DNA of 51,803 nucleotides from positions 1-51,803 of the forward strand of contig CALGKA010000066.1 in assembly GCA_937927895.1 (NCBI GenBank). Reading direction: 5' to 3'. Below, one piece after another: positions 16,455 through 25,671 of this stretch (the stretch's first letter is position 1; every line of letters starts with the position of its first letter). The DNA comes from an uncultured Granulosicoccaceae bacterium. Its GTDB lineage: Bacteria; Pseudomonadota; Gammaproteobacteria; Granulosicoccales; Granulosicoccaceae. The notes under the pieces were generated by a model. The model did not search any database and was not told the origin of the DNA. It saw only the letters and a program-made list of their open reading frames with translations. The position numbers were made by a program, and so were the translations under genes.

Positions 16455-19288
16455 TTCAAATACCCTCTAAACAGCTCCATACCTTTTTCATCCGAATAAA
16501 CATCTACCTTCGAAAGAATTTTGCGCATTGCTTTAATTCCTTCGACTGGCGAAAACAAAGAATCGGCTACTTGTCGGGAACTATCCGACAACTTCTGCCA
16601 GGTGGTTTCATCTTCATGCAACAATTGAATGTACTCGCACCACTCATTGACCGATTCTGCAATAAAAGTACTCTGTGAATGTACAAGCCCTGTACCTTCA
16701 GCAGAGACTGACGTCATAACTGATGGCAAACCAGAGGCCATACAATCTATTACCTTACCCTTTAGCCCCGCTCCCGATAACAAAGGCGATACAAAAACCC
16801 TTGCTTTCTGGTAAACGTCAGCAATATCTTCTACAAAGCCCACAACTTCAATATTTTCTGATGCGAGGCTCTTAAATTCATCTGGCACTTTACTACCGTA
16901 GATTCTAAACACAATATCTGGCATCTTTTCAGTAAGAACCGGCATCACATGGTTGCAAAAATACTGAACAGCCTCTACGTTTGGACGATGGCCGTAACCA
17001 CCTAGAAAGGCAATACCATTACGCTCACTAAACGGCGCAACATGAGCCGTTGACTGAACTACCCAGGGGCACTTGAGTATGTTGCTTTCCTTCATCACAT
17101 GTGAAGTGATCACTGCTCTTTCAGCCTCGGTATAACAAATAGCCACATCCGACTTTTCAATCACTGAAAGTTCTTTTTCACGTGTTGCCAACGGACCTGA
17201 AAAATCACTTTCTTCTGTTTGTAATTTCTCACGTAACTCACGTAAGAAGTGTAGATCTGCATTATTGAAAACTACTTTCGCAGAAGTGAATTTACCCAGC
17301 AGCTCCAGACTAGCTTCAGCGACCCCATAGCGCGTTATATAAACTGCATCAAATTCCTGACCCCGTACCTTTAGGAACTGCTCAAGAGTTTGATAAAAAG
17401 GATAGTAGATACACTCAACACCCAACTTCTGTAAGTATTCTGTGTGCACACCCATATGTGCAAAGTTAGTTGGAATAAAAGATAGCTTGCAACCAAGCTC
17501 CATCATTAGTTTCATTTCTTCGAAAGCTGCATAACTTCCAGCATCAGTATTGCGACGCGGTGTGTCAGCATCTAATACTAAAACACGGAAATTATTAGCG
17601 CGATCAACTTCAAGTGCAGGCTTTACCCCTTCAGCACCATGTGATTTGTAGTCTTTGAACCACTTTTCTTTAAAGGTAGAACTATTAATGGCTTGGAACT
17701 TTTTAATGCCTGATTTAGTACTTGTACCATTGCTCTTGCCTTCAAAGTGAACCACTTCAGAGGTCGGACAGTAGTATGTTTTGTAACCCGCATTACGGAT
17801 TTTGAAAGCCAGATCGGTATCTTCGTAATAAGCAGGCGCGAACTCTTCGCTAAAACCACCAACCTCTTCCCATACTGTTTTCTTTACAAACAACGCTGCC
17901 GCTGAAAGATAATCAGCTTGACGCGAGTAGTTATAACTTGGGTGTGATGCATTTTGGTTTTTGCCATAATTCCAGGGAACCCCTGAGCCCCAAACAATCC
18001 CCCCGGCCTCTTGCAAGCTGCCATCTGGGTAGATCAGCTTACAACCAACCGCTCCTACATCATTCATAATTTCAAACATACTGAGCGCTTCGTCGATCCA
18101 GCCTGAAGTCACTTCAGTATCGTTGTTGAGTAAGCAGATATATCTGCCTTTGGCTTGCTTAACAGCCTTGTTATTCGTTTTTACAAAACCTAAATTGGTC
18201 TCATTACGCACCACATTCAGATTTTCAATTATTTCCTCTGCGGCCGTAGTCTCATCTGATGATTGATCATCAGCGAGTATCACTTCGAAGGTAGCTTTGT
18301 TATGCGCCAAAATCAGTGAAGCTATGCAATGGTAGGTAATTGGGAATTTGTTCATTGCCGGAATAATAATAGAGACATCCGGATACGTGACTTCAGGCAA
18401 TTTTAGCTGCGAGTAGGTTTTACGCTTTTCAAACCCCCGGATCACCTCTGTATGGGCCTGACACAAGGTGGCGAGCTCGACACCACTCACCATGCCGTCG
18501 TTCATAAACTGGGTCAGATGCCCATGCAAAGACTCATAACGAAAGGAAGCATTTTTTGCTAATCCAGCGTATCTATTGCTAGATAAACTGTCGATCATGT
18601 GTTCTTCAGGTGTCACAATCGGTTGCAATATTTCCAAGTGTGCAGTGCTTGAAAGGTTGGTGTCGTTAGCAATAATTTCATAGGCATGCGGCATCCCGTC
18701 AAATAGTTCAGGCGGCAGCTGGCACTCACATATTACTTTATTACCGGCTATATTGCGCATAGAACAAGGTAGGCGCAATTTTCCATCTACCAGAACCTCA
18801 ACGCTTTTTGATACTTTGTTTAGCTTATCCGAATTGAGCAATTGAGCGCTGAGCATGCGCCCATGAATGGCTATGATTTTAGCCATTGATCCGCTCTCTA
18901 TTTCAGTTTCAAATGAATTCGTTGAAATCAAAACCCCGGTTTTCTTTTCTCGCAGAAAAAGTGTAAGCGCTGACTGGGAAAATATTTTACTACTTAGATC
19001 AACACTAAACCCGTGCTTGCCATCACCGTAGCCAATATTTTTTAAATCCTCTCTGTATATATCAGCACAACCCTCACCTACTTTTTCATCACCTGTGAAT
19101 ACTTCGAATTCAACAACAACATCTGTATCATTGCTATCAATGACCCAGCCCGACAACCGGCGGTTAACTAACGAGTCTACGTTACCCAGGAAATAGTGTG
19201 TTATAGGCTTAGACAACGTTTTCTCGCCAAATAACGTGTCGAACATTTCACGTGCTTTTGATTCTGTTTGTTTTTTATTATTTTTCAC
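16451..19288 (-). CDS. Large two-domain glycosyltransferase (GT2 plus GT4) with N-terminal beta domain
   Basis: The 945-residue protein has three parts. Residues about 33-125 form a small beta domain with SGWVIDSNDTDVVVEFEVF and IGYGDGKHGFSVDL, a module found at the N-terminus of other bacterial glycosyltransferases. Residues about 303-520 are a GT2 (GT-A) domain: VSIIIPAMNKFP, DDQSSDET (340-347), LLNNDTEVTSGWIDEA and YYEDTDL. Residues about 565-935 are a GT4-like (GT-B) domain with the donor-site stretch GLKGKVIDCMASGLPSV. Two transferase domains in one chain suggest alternating addition of two sugars. It starts 55 bases after rmlA and overlaps the next gene, so it belongs to the same operon. 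Confidence 0.85.
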   Translation of the reverse strand: MKNNKKQTESKAREMFDTLFGEKTLSKPITHYFLGNVDSLVNRRLSGWVIDSNDTDVVVEFEVFTGDEKVGEGCADIYREDLKNIGYGDGKHGFSVDLSSKIFSQSALTLFLREKKTGVLISTNSFETEIESGSMAKIIAIHGRMLSAQLLNSDKLNKVSKSVEVLVDGKLRLPCSMRNIAGNKVICECQLPPELFDGMPHAYEIIANDTNLSSTAHLEILQPIVTPEEHMIDSLSSNRYAGLAKNASFRYESLHGHLTQFMNDGMVSGVELATLCQAHTEVIRGFEKRKTYSQLKLPEVTYPDVSIIIPAMNKFPITYHCIASLILAHNKATFEVILADDQSSDETTAAEEIIENLNVVRNETNLGFVKTNNKAVKQAKGRYICLLNNDTEVTSGWIDEALSMFEIMNDVGAVGCKLIYPDGSLQEAGGIVWGSGVPWNYGKNQNASHPSYNYSRQADYLSAAALFVKKTVWEEVGGFSEEFAPAYYEDTDLAFKIRNAGYKTYYCPTSEVVHFEGKSNGTSTKSGIKKFQAINSSTFKEKWFKDYKSHGAEGVKPALEVDRANNFRVLVLDADTPRRNTDAGSYAAFEEMKLMMELGCKLSFIPTNFAHMGVHTEYLQKLGVECIYYPFYQTLEQFLKVRGQEFDAVYITRYGVAEASLELLGKFTSAKVVFNNADLHFLRELREKLQTEESDFSGPLATREKELSVIEKSDVAICYTEAERAVITSHVMKESNILKCPWVVQSTAHVAPFSERNGIAFLGGYGHRPNVEAVQYFCNHVMPVLTEKMPDIVFRIYGSKVPDEFKSLASENIEVVGFVEDIADVYQKARVFVSPLLSGAGLKGKVIDCMASGLPSVMTSVSAEGTGLVHSQSTFIAESVNEWCEYIQLLHEDETTWQKLSDSSRQVADSLFSPVEGIKAMRKILSKVDVYSDEKGMELFRGYLK

Positions 19289-19343
19289 TAGCGAACTTTC
19301 CAGCTTTCAGTTTGTTGAATACAAAAAGGTGTTGCGACTTTTT

Positions 19344-20252
19344 TTAAGCAGCTTTGGGTAGAGCAGTTCGCTTATATTGCTCTTCACGCTCTTCAATTAA
19401 AGACCTCAAGTAAGCGCCATAGGTACTTTTTCCATAACGCTTAGCACTGGTGGCCAAATTTTGTGTATCTATCCAACCTTTATTCCAGGAGATTTCCTCT
19501 GGAACACAAACCTTTAATCCTTGCCTTGCTTCGATCGTTTCAACATACGCGGATGCTTCATGCAATGAAGCGTGAGTACCAGTATCAAGCCAAGCGTGGC
19601 CGCGCCCAAGCAACTCAACATTCAAGCGACCTTCATCTAAGTACAGATTATTAAGATCGGTAATTTCAAGTTCACCGCGTACTGACGGCTTTAGTGATTT
19701 TGCCTTTTCTACTACTGTGTTGTCATAGATGTACAAACCAGTCACCGCATAATGAGACTTTGGGTTCTCTGGCTTTTCTTCCAGTGACAACACTCTTTGG
19801 TTGGCATCAAATTCAGCAACGCCATAGCGATGTGGGTCAGCGACTCGATAAGCAAATACTGTTGAACCGTCAAGCGATAAGGCTGCGTTTTCAAGAATGC
19901 CTTCTAATCCCGCGCCATAGAAGATATTGTCACCTAAGATCAGACAAGCGCTATCATCACCAATAAAAGACTCACCTAAGGTAAAAGCCTGTGCCAAACC
20001 ATCCGGGCTAGGCTGCACAATATACTCAAGCTCAACACCAAACTGGCTGCCATCGCCCAGTAGTTCTTCAAAGCGGCCAATATCTGTGGGGGTAGAAATA
20101 ATTGCAATTTGCCTAATCCCCATCAACATGAGTGTTGATAACGGGTAGAAAATCATTGGCTTATCGTAAACAGGCAACAGCTGTTTAGAGACGACTTGTG
20201 TAATAGGGTACAAACGAGTACCTGAACCGCCAGCGAGTATAATACCCTTCAT
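19344..20252 (-). CDS. rmlA: Glucose-1-phosphate thymidylyltransferase
   Basis: The enzyme makes dTDP-glucose from dTTP and glucose-1-phosphate, the first step towards dTDP-rhamnose and other dTDP-sugars. The start at 20252 gives [20 protein letters not shown] with the nucleotidyltransferase loop GGSGTRLYP at 8-16; the product has 302 residues, the normal length. A longer in-frame extension upstream (to 20354) is not conserved in the family. Other family hallmarks are [23 protein letters not shown] and the C-terminal [14 protein letters not shown]. RmlB, RmlC and RmlD are not in this window. It is first in the glycan operon and so probably supplies its donor sugar. Confidence 0.93.
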   Translation of the reverse strand: MKGIILAGGSGTRLYPITQVVSKQLLPVYDKPMIFYPLSTLMLMGIRQIAIISTPTDIGRFEELLGDGSQFGVELEYIVQPSPDGLAQAFTLGESFIGDDSACLILGDNIFYGAGLEGILENAALSLDGSTVFAYRVADPHRYGVAEFDANQRVLSLEEKPENPKSHYAVTGLYIYDNTVVEKAKSLKPSVRGELEITDLNNLYLDEGRLNVELLGRGHAWLDTGTHASLHEASAYVETIEARQGLKVCVPEEISWNKGWIDTQNLATSAKRYGKSTYGAYLRSLIEEREEQYKRTALPKAA

Positions 20253-20485
20253 GTGTAATTCCGTGCAGAGTGAGTGGGAGATCACACTGTGTGCTGCAAA
20301 GAATATTCCATGCTTAGCCAGATCTGGTGATAAACATTTTTGGCGGCGAAACAATTAGTGACAATTTAGCCGCAAGCTAAGCCATTATTTTGACTACGGC
20401 GCACGCGCGCGAACAGCCGCACTGCAATTAACAGTACGTGCTACTTGCAACTAACCAGGAGTCTTTTGGGGTACTTGTGACTACT

Positions 20486-22255
20486 TTATAAAATCGCTTG
20501 ATCGATCTGGTAGTAGTCAGCCTGACCATTTTCAATCGCCAGAAAATGAGCGCCAGCATGTGGGGCAATCTTATCGAAGTAAAATTTTGCTAGTGCCAAC
20601 TGCAAGCTGGCAAACGCTTTGTCTTCTAGTTGCTCAGTGGCCAGCACAACCCTGGACATAGCCCAGCTACCGGTGGCATACCCCATAAGCATTAGATAAT
20701 CACTGGCAGCTGCTGCGGCAACTGCAGGGTTTTCTTCTTTAAGTAGAAGCTGCGATACGTTTGAGATCTGATCAATACTGATAGTCAGCGCCAAATTAGC
20801 AGCAGCTGCATCAGGGTTGCCTGACGCGGCCAGGGCATCTTGCGTTATACGCATATCTGCCAATAGTTCGTCAACACCTTGACCACCATCGTACATGGTC
20901 TTGCGGCCCAATAAGTCATTGGCCTGAATTCCGGTGGTACCTTCATATATAGGCGTGATTCGGCTGTCGCGTAAATGTTGCGCCGCACCTGTCTCTTCGA
21001 TAAAACCCATACCGCCATGAATCTGCACACCTAGCGAACAAAGCTCTACTCCGACCTCTGTAGACCAGCCTTTAACGATAGGTGTTAGTAACTCACCACG
21101 ACGTTTGAATTTTTCACGGACTTCAGCGTCTGCATGATGACCGGCAAAATCAAACGCTGCAGCACAGTCGTAAGCCATCACACGTGCAACCTCGATTTGC
21201 GAGCGCATAGTCATGAGCATACGACGAACGTCAGGGTGATTCACAATACCGGTTACATCGGTATCTTGGCCGAGCAATACCGGTCCTTGTTTTCTGTCTC
21301 TGGCAAAAGCCAGTGCACGCTGGTAAGCCATTTCGGCGACAGCATAGCCTTCGATGCCTACTGCAAGGCGCGCTTCATTCATCATGGTAAACATGTACAT
21401 TAAGCCGCGATTTTCCTCACCGACTAAATAACCCACAGCACCTTCGTTATCACCAAAAGACATGACACAGGTTGGGCTGGCATGGATACCGAGCTTGTGT
21501 TCTATAGACACACAACGAGCATCATTGCGTGCACCGGGTGTCCCATCAGCGTTAAGTAAAAACTTAGGCACTACAAATAAAGAGATTCCCTTTACACCTT
21601 CTGGTGCATCGGGTGTACGCGCCAACACCAGGTGAATGGTGTTCTCGGTCATATCGTGATCACCGTAAGTGATAAATATTTTCTGACCTTTCACTAAGTA
21701 GTGATCACCCTCAGGGGTAGCTGTTGCGCGAACTGCCGCCAGATCAGAACCAGCTTGTGGTTCTGTTAAATTCATGGTGCCAGTCCAAAGCCCTGAGACC
21801 ATTTTTTCTAAGTAAGCTTGTTTGAGCTCATCGGTGGCGTGTGAAGCGATTGCATGCACCGCACCCTGCGTTAACAGTGGACACAAGCCAAAAGCCATAT
21901 TAGAGCTGTGCCACATCTCTTGTACTGCCGCAGACAATAAACCCGGCATGCCCTGACCACCATGCTCCGGCGAAAACGCCAAACCATTCCAACCAGCTTC
22001 TGCAAACTGCGTGTATGCCTCTTTCCAACCATCAGGGGTAGTAACACCCTCTTCTGACCACTTGGCACCTTGCTGATCACCTTCCCAATTTAACGGCGCC
22101 AGAACTTCACTGGCAAATTTGCCGGCCTCTTCCAAAATGGCCGCGACAATATCGGGAGTTGCGTCTTCGTAGCCAGGCAACGCGGCAACGTCTGCCATGC
22201 CGACAACATGATCAAGTAAGAATTGCATCTGTTTAGTAGGTGCAGAATAAGACAT
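20486..22255 (-). CDS. Acyl-CoA dehydrogenase, long (about 590-residue) subfamily
   Basis: This FAD enzyme introduces the alpha,beta double bond in an acyl-CoA and passes electrons to ETF. The 589-residue chain has an N-terminal helical part, the middle beta domain with TMNLTEPQAGSDLAAVRA and FITYGDHDMTENTIHLVLA, and a C-terminal part with GGMGFIEETGAAQHLRD and YEGTTGIQANDLLGRK, where the Glu of YEGT is the expected catalytic base. An additional C-terminal domain of about 130 residues marks the long subfamily, which includes 3-methylthiopropionyl-CoA dehydrogenase (DmdC) of DMSP-degrading bacteria. Chain specificity cannot be decided by eye, and no other DMSP genes are nearby. etfAB lie immediately upstream. 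Confidence 0.9.
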   Translation of the reverse strand: MSYSAPTKQMQFLLDHVVGMADVAALPGYEDATPDIVAAILEEAGKFASEVLAPLNWEGDQQGAKWSEEGVTTPDGWKEAYTQFAEAGWNGLAFSPEHGGQGMPGLLSAAVQEMWHSSNMAFGLCPLLTQGAVHAIASHATDELKQAYLEKMVSGLWTGTMNLTEPQAGSDLAAVRATATPEGDHYLVKGQKIFITYGDHDMTENTIHLVLARTPDAPEGVKGISLFVVPKFLLNADGTPGARNDARCVSIEHKLGIHASPTCVMSFGDNEGAVGYLVGEENRGLMYMFTMMNEARLAVGIEGYAVAEMAYQRALAFARDRKQGPVLLGQDTDVTGIVNHPDVRRMLMTMRSQIEVARVMAYDCAAAFDFAGHHADAEVREKFKRRGELLTPIVKGWSTEVGVELCSLGVQIHGGMGFIEETGAAQHLRDSRITPIYEGTTGIQANDLLGRKTMYDGGQGVDELLADMRITQDALAASGNPDAAAANLALTISIDQISNVSQLLLKEENPAVAAAAASDYLMLMGYATGSWAMSRVVLATEQLEDKAFASLQLALAKFYFDKIAPHAGAHFLAIENGQADYYQIDQAIL

Positions 22256-22405
22256 GCTTGTCTCCCGGTAATTGGTGGCTGCGCGATGTGCTTAATTCGG
22301 TTGCTAAATCGATCGCGTACTTATGCTATTTACAGCGGCCACTTGAAACATGGCCTGAGCTGAACCACCGTGCAGGTGGTTATCAGTAGTATTTACTATT
22401 TATTA

Positions 22406-22431
22406 TCATACGGTGCAAACGCACCGTATGA
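22406..22431 (-). terminator. Hairpin downstream of etfA
   Basis: TCATACGGTGC (22406-22416) and GCACCGTATGA (22421-22431) form a perfect 11-bp stem with a 4-base loop, 17 bases past the etfA stop. On the minus strand it is followed by an A/T-rich stretch (ATAATAAATAG) but not by a true T tract, so it may be a weak terminator or processing site before the acyl-CoA dehydrogenase gene. Confidence 0.5.
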
Positions 22432-22447
22432 CAGGCCATGCAAGCCT

Positions 22448-23386
22448 TTAGCCAGCGGCAAGTGCTGCGTCAAGCTCTGGAACCGCGTCAAATAAATCAG
22501 CCACCAAACCGTAGTCTGCCACCTGAAAAATCGGCGCTTCTTCGTCTTTGTTGATCGCAACGATAACTTTACTATCTTTCATACCGGCCAAATGCTGGAT
22601 AGCACCGGAAATACCAACGGCAATATAGAGATCAGGTGCAACCACCTTACCGGTCTGGCCTACCTGATAATCATTCGGAACAAATCCCGCATCAACTGCC
22701 GCACGAGACGCACCGACTGCCGCGTTAAGCTTCTCGGCGATTGACTCAAGCATTGAGAAGTTTTCGCCGTTTTGCATACCACGACCCCCGGATATAACAA
22801 TTGACGCACTAGTAAGCTCTGGTCGATCAGACGTTGTTAGATCCTGCCCTAACCAACTTACTTTCGCATCTGCACCGGCAGCAGCCACCGTTTCTACCGC
22901 AGCAGAACCGCCTTCAGCAGCAACTGCATCAAAAGCGGTACCTCGAACAGTAATAACCTTTGCAGTGTCTTCGCTTTGCACGGTCATCATGGCATTACCT
23001 GCATAGATCGGACGTATGAATGTATCTTCGGAGACAACATCAGTAATATCGGAAATACCTGCAACATCTAACATTGCTGCCACTCGTGGCATTATATTTT
23101 TACCGCTTGCCGTGTTAGAAAATAAAATGTGCGAGTAGTCACCCGCTAAACCCACTATAAGTGGTGTGAGGTTTTCAGCCAGTTGATTTGCATAGGCGGC
23201 ATCATCGCAGCTAAGTACCTTGCTTACACCGGTCACTTTTGCAGCTTGCTCAGCTACAGCAGCACAGCCCTGACCTGCTACTAGTATGGTTATGTCACCG
23301 CCAATTTTTTGCGCAGCTGTTACCACGCTCAAAGTCGAAGGTTTAAGTTCGTTGTTGTCGTGATCTGCAACTATTATTGTAGCCAT
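22448..23386 (-). CDS. etfA: Electron transfer flavoprotein alpha subunit
   Basis: The 312-residue FixB/EtfA protein has the C-terminal FAD-binding region [20 protein letters not shown] and [19 protein letters not shown], both hallmarks of the family. With EtfB it accepts electrons from acyl-CoA dehydrogenases and passes them to ETF:ubiquinone oxidoreductase. It starts 2 bases after the etfB stop, so the two are translated together. The acyl-CoA dehydrogenase gene downstream is a likely partner. Confidence 0.95.
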   Translation of the reverse strand: MATIIVADHDNNELKPSTLSVVTAAQKIGGDITILVAGQGCAAVAEQAAKVTGVSKVLSCDDAAYANQLAENLTPLIVGLAGDYSHILFSNTASGKNIMPRVAAMLDVAGISDITDVVSEDTFIRPIYAGNAMMTVQSEDTAKVITVRGTAFDAVAAEGGSAAVETVAAAGADAKVSWLGQDLTTSDRPELTSASIVISGGRGMQNGENFSMLESIAEKLNAAVGASRAAVDAGFVPNDYQVGQTGKVVAPDLYIAVGISGAIQHLAGMKDSKVIVAINKDEEAPIFQVADYGLVADLFDAVPELDAALAAG

Positions 23387-23388
23387 GA

Positions 23389-24138
23389 TTAAATTACCTT
23401 CGCTTCGTTCTTCAATTTATCAACCAATTCTGCCACTGAACCTACTATTTCACCGGCCTTACGCTGCTCTGGCTCTTCAACTTTTACCACTTTAAGTTTT
23501 GAAGTCGTATCAACTTCAAGCTCAGCCGGAGTTATAACGTCCAGTTGCTTTTTCTTAGCCTTCATTATGTTTGGAAGCTTCGCATAACGGGGTTCATTTA
23601 AACGTAGATCAGTTGTGATCAATGCCGGCAAGGAAACCTCAATAGTTTCAAGGCCACCGTCAACTTCACGGGTGACTTTCATTTTGTCACCGTCTACATC
23701 TACGCTCGATGCAAATGTAGCCTGTGGCCAATCCATTAACGCTGCAAACATTTGCCCTGTCTGGTTGCTGTCGTCGTCGATCGCTTGTTTACCCACAATT
23801 ACTAAGCCGGGTTCTTCACGTTTAGCAATAGCTGCGAGAAGCTTGGCTACTGCCAAAGGTTGTAGTTCGTCGTCTGACTCAACCAATATTCCCCGATCAG
23901 CACCCATCGCTAGTGCTGTACGGATTGTTTCCTGTGATTGGCTAACCCCCATCGACACAACAATGATTTCATCTGCCTTGCCCGCCTCTTTGATTCGGAG
24001 TGCCTCTTCAACAGCAATCTCGTCAAATGGGTTCATCGACATTTTAACATTGGCTAAGTCAATTCCAGTGCCTTCAGCATTGACCCTTGCTTTCACGTTG
24101 TAGTCGAGAACCCGCTTCACTGCGACCAGTATCTTCAT
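23389..24138 (-). CDS. etfB: Electron transfer flavoprotein beta subunit
   Basis: The 249-residue product begins [20 protein letters not shown] and contains [20 protein letters not shown], the standard EtfB N-terminus and signature, and the AMP-binding region [16 protein letters not shown]. It forms the heterodimer with EtfA from the adjacent gene. An AGGA ribosome-binding site lies upstream. The 194-bp gap to fadI suggests its own promoter, but none was identified. Confidence 0.95.
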   Translation of the reverse strand: MKILVAVKRVLDYNVKARVNAEGTGIDLANVKMSMNPFDEIAVEEALRIKEAGKADEIIVVSMGVSQSQETIRTALAMGADRGILVESDDELQPLAVAKLLAAIAKREEPGLVIVGKQAIDDDSNQTGQMFAALMDWPQATFASSVDVDGDKMKVTREVDGGLETIEVSLPALITTDLRLNEPRYAKLPNIMKAKKKQLDVITPAELEVDTTSKLKVVKVEEPEQRKAGEIVGSVAELVDKLKNEAKVI

Positions 24139-24332
24139 TTTTGATAATTTTCCTAAAATATTAATTAGTTACAACAAAACCCGCCTAATGTAGCGCAGCC
24201 ATCGACTTGCGTCCGTAATCTCAACGACACCGCCTGCCTATTGCACGACCAGAACCATTTTTAGGGCAAATTTCGCGAATTCCGCAAGCAGTAAAGCAGC
24301 TTAAAAAGCCCATAGCAACCGACATTTTCAGC

Positions 24333-25610
24333 CTATCGCTCAAGAATCGCAGTGACCCCCATACCACCCGCAGTACAGACTGAAATAAGGCCTTTGCCAC
24401 CGTTATTCTGATCAATAATCTTTGCAAGCGTACCTACAATCCGGGCACCAGTCGCCGCAAACGGATGACCAACCGCGAGGCTACTGCCTTTTACATTCAA
24501 TTTTGAACGATCAATACTGCCCATAGCAGCACTACGTCCAAGCCGGTTAACGCAATATTCTTCAGATTCCCATGCAGCCAGGGTGCACAACACTTGTGCT
24601 GCGAAGGCTTCATGGATTTCATAGAAGTCGAAATCTTGTAAGGTCATATTAGCGCGAGTGATCATTTCACTTACCGCCACTGCCGGCGCCATTAATAGGC
24701 CTTCACCTTCTTCAAAATCTACCGCCGATGTTTGCCCATGAGTAAGGTAGGCAAGAATCGGTAAGTTGTGTTTTTTGGCCCACTCTTCGCTGGCAAGCAA
24801 GACCGTTGAAGCACCATCGGTTAATGGCGTACTGTTACCCGCTGTGAGCGTTCCTGCATCTGATTTATCATATGCGCGTCTAAGAGTAGCCAGCTTTTCA
24901 ATTGACGTATCGGGGCGCATGTTGTTGTCGCGCAGCACTTTATTACAGGGCGTGATGAGATCATCAAAGAAGCCCTCATTATAAGCAGCGGCCGCTTTGA
25001 TGTGGCTTTCATAGGCCAGTTGATCTTGCGCTTCGCGAGTAATGCCCCATGTTTTTGCCATCAATTCACAATGCTGCCCCATAGATAACAACGTTCTTGG
25101 TTCATTAACCGAAGGTGGCAACGGCTTAAGCTCCCCAGGACCAAAGCCTTTAAACATTCTAAGCTTGTCCATAGCACTACGGGCGCGCCCTAAGCCGACC
25201 AGGCGACGTGAGAATTTCCTACCGAATACTATCGGTACATCACTAACGGTATCCGCACCACCGGCAATCGCGCACTCAATTTGACCCGTTGCAATTTTTG
25301 CAGAAGACATAAGTGCCGCTTGCAAGCTGGTGCCACAGGCTTGTTGCAAGGTCGTACCGGGGCTTAAGGGTGAAAGTTCAGTACTTAACACTGACTCACG
25401 CGCGAAGTTCCAATCTCTTGTATGTGTGATTACCGCACCCGAAACCACTTCATCAATTTGCACACCTGATAGATCAAATTTTTCTACCAGGCCGTTGAGC
25501 GCTGTAACAAACATATCTTTGTTTGATAAATCAGAGTATGCCGAGTTTGATCGACAAAACGGAATTCGCACACCACCCACTACAGCCACAGGTCTAAGAG
25601 TATTGTTCAT
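24333..25610 (-). CDS. fadI: 3-ketoacyl-CoA thiolase, FadI type
   Basis: The enzyme cleaves 3-ketoacyl-CoA with CoA to acetyl-CoA and a shortened acyl-CoA. Thiolase residues are in place: nucleophile Cys92 in QQACGTSLQA, the His of EIHEAFAAQ, the His of LAVGHPFAATGARI and the C-terminal Cys of CTAGGMGV. The length (425 residues) and the extended region before the HEAF motif fit FadI rather than FadA. It follows fadJ after 61 bases, the gene order FadJ-FadI of the trifunctional anaerobic-type beta-oxidation complex. Confidence 0.9.
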   Translation of the reverse strand: MNNTLRPVAVVGGVRIPFCRSNSAYSDLSNKDMFVTALNGLVEKFDLSGVQIDEVVSGAVITHTRDWNFARESVLSTELSPLSPGTTLQQACGTSLQAALMSSAKIATGQIECAIAGGADTVSDVPIVFGRKFSRRLVGLGRARSAMDKLRMFKGFGPGELKPLPPSVNEPRTLLSMGQHCELMAKTWGITREAQDQLAYESHIKAAAAYNEGFFDDLITPCNKVLRDNNMRPDTSIEKLATLRRAYDKSDAGTLTAGNSTPLTDGASTVLLASEEWAKKHNLPILAYLTHGQTSAVDFEEGEGLLMAPAVAVSEMITRANMTLQDFDFYEIHEAFAAQVLCTLAAWESEEYCVNRLGRSAAMGSIDRSKLNVKGSSLAVGHPFAATGARIVGTLAKIIDQNNGGKGLISVCTAGGMGVTAILER

Positions 25611-25671
25611 ATTTTTATCCAGTACGACTCACACACATCCGGGAATCAGTATTAATTTTAGGCAAAGATAA

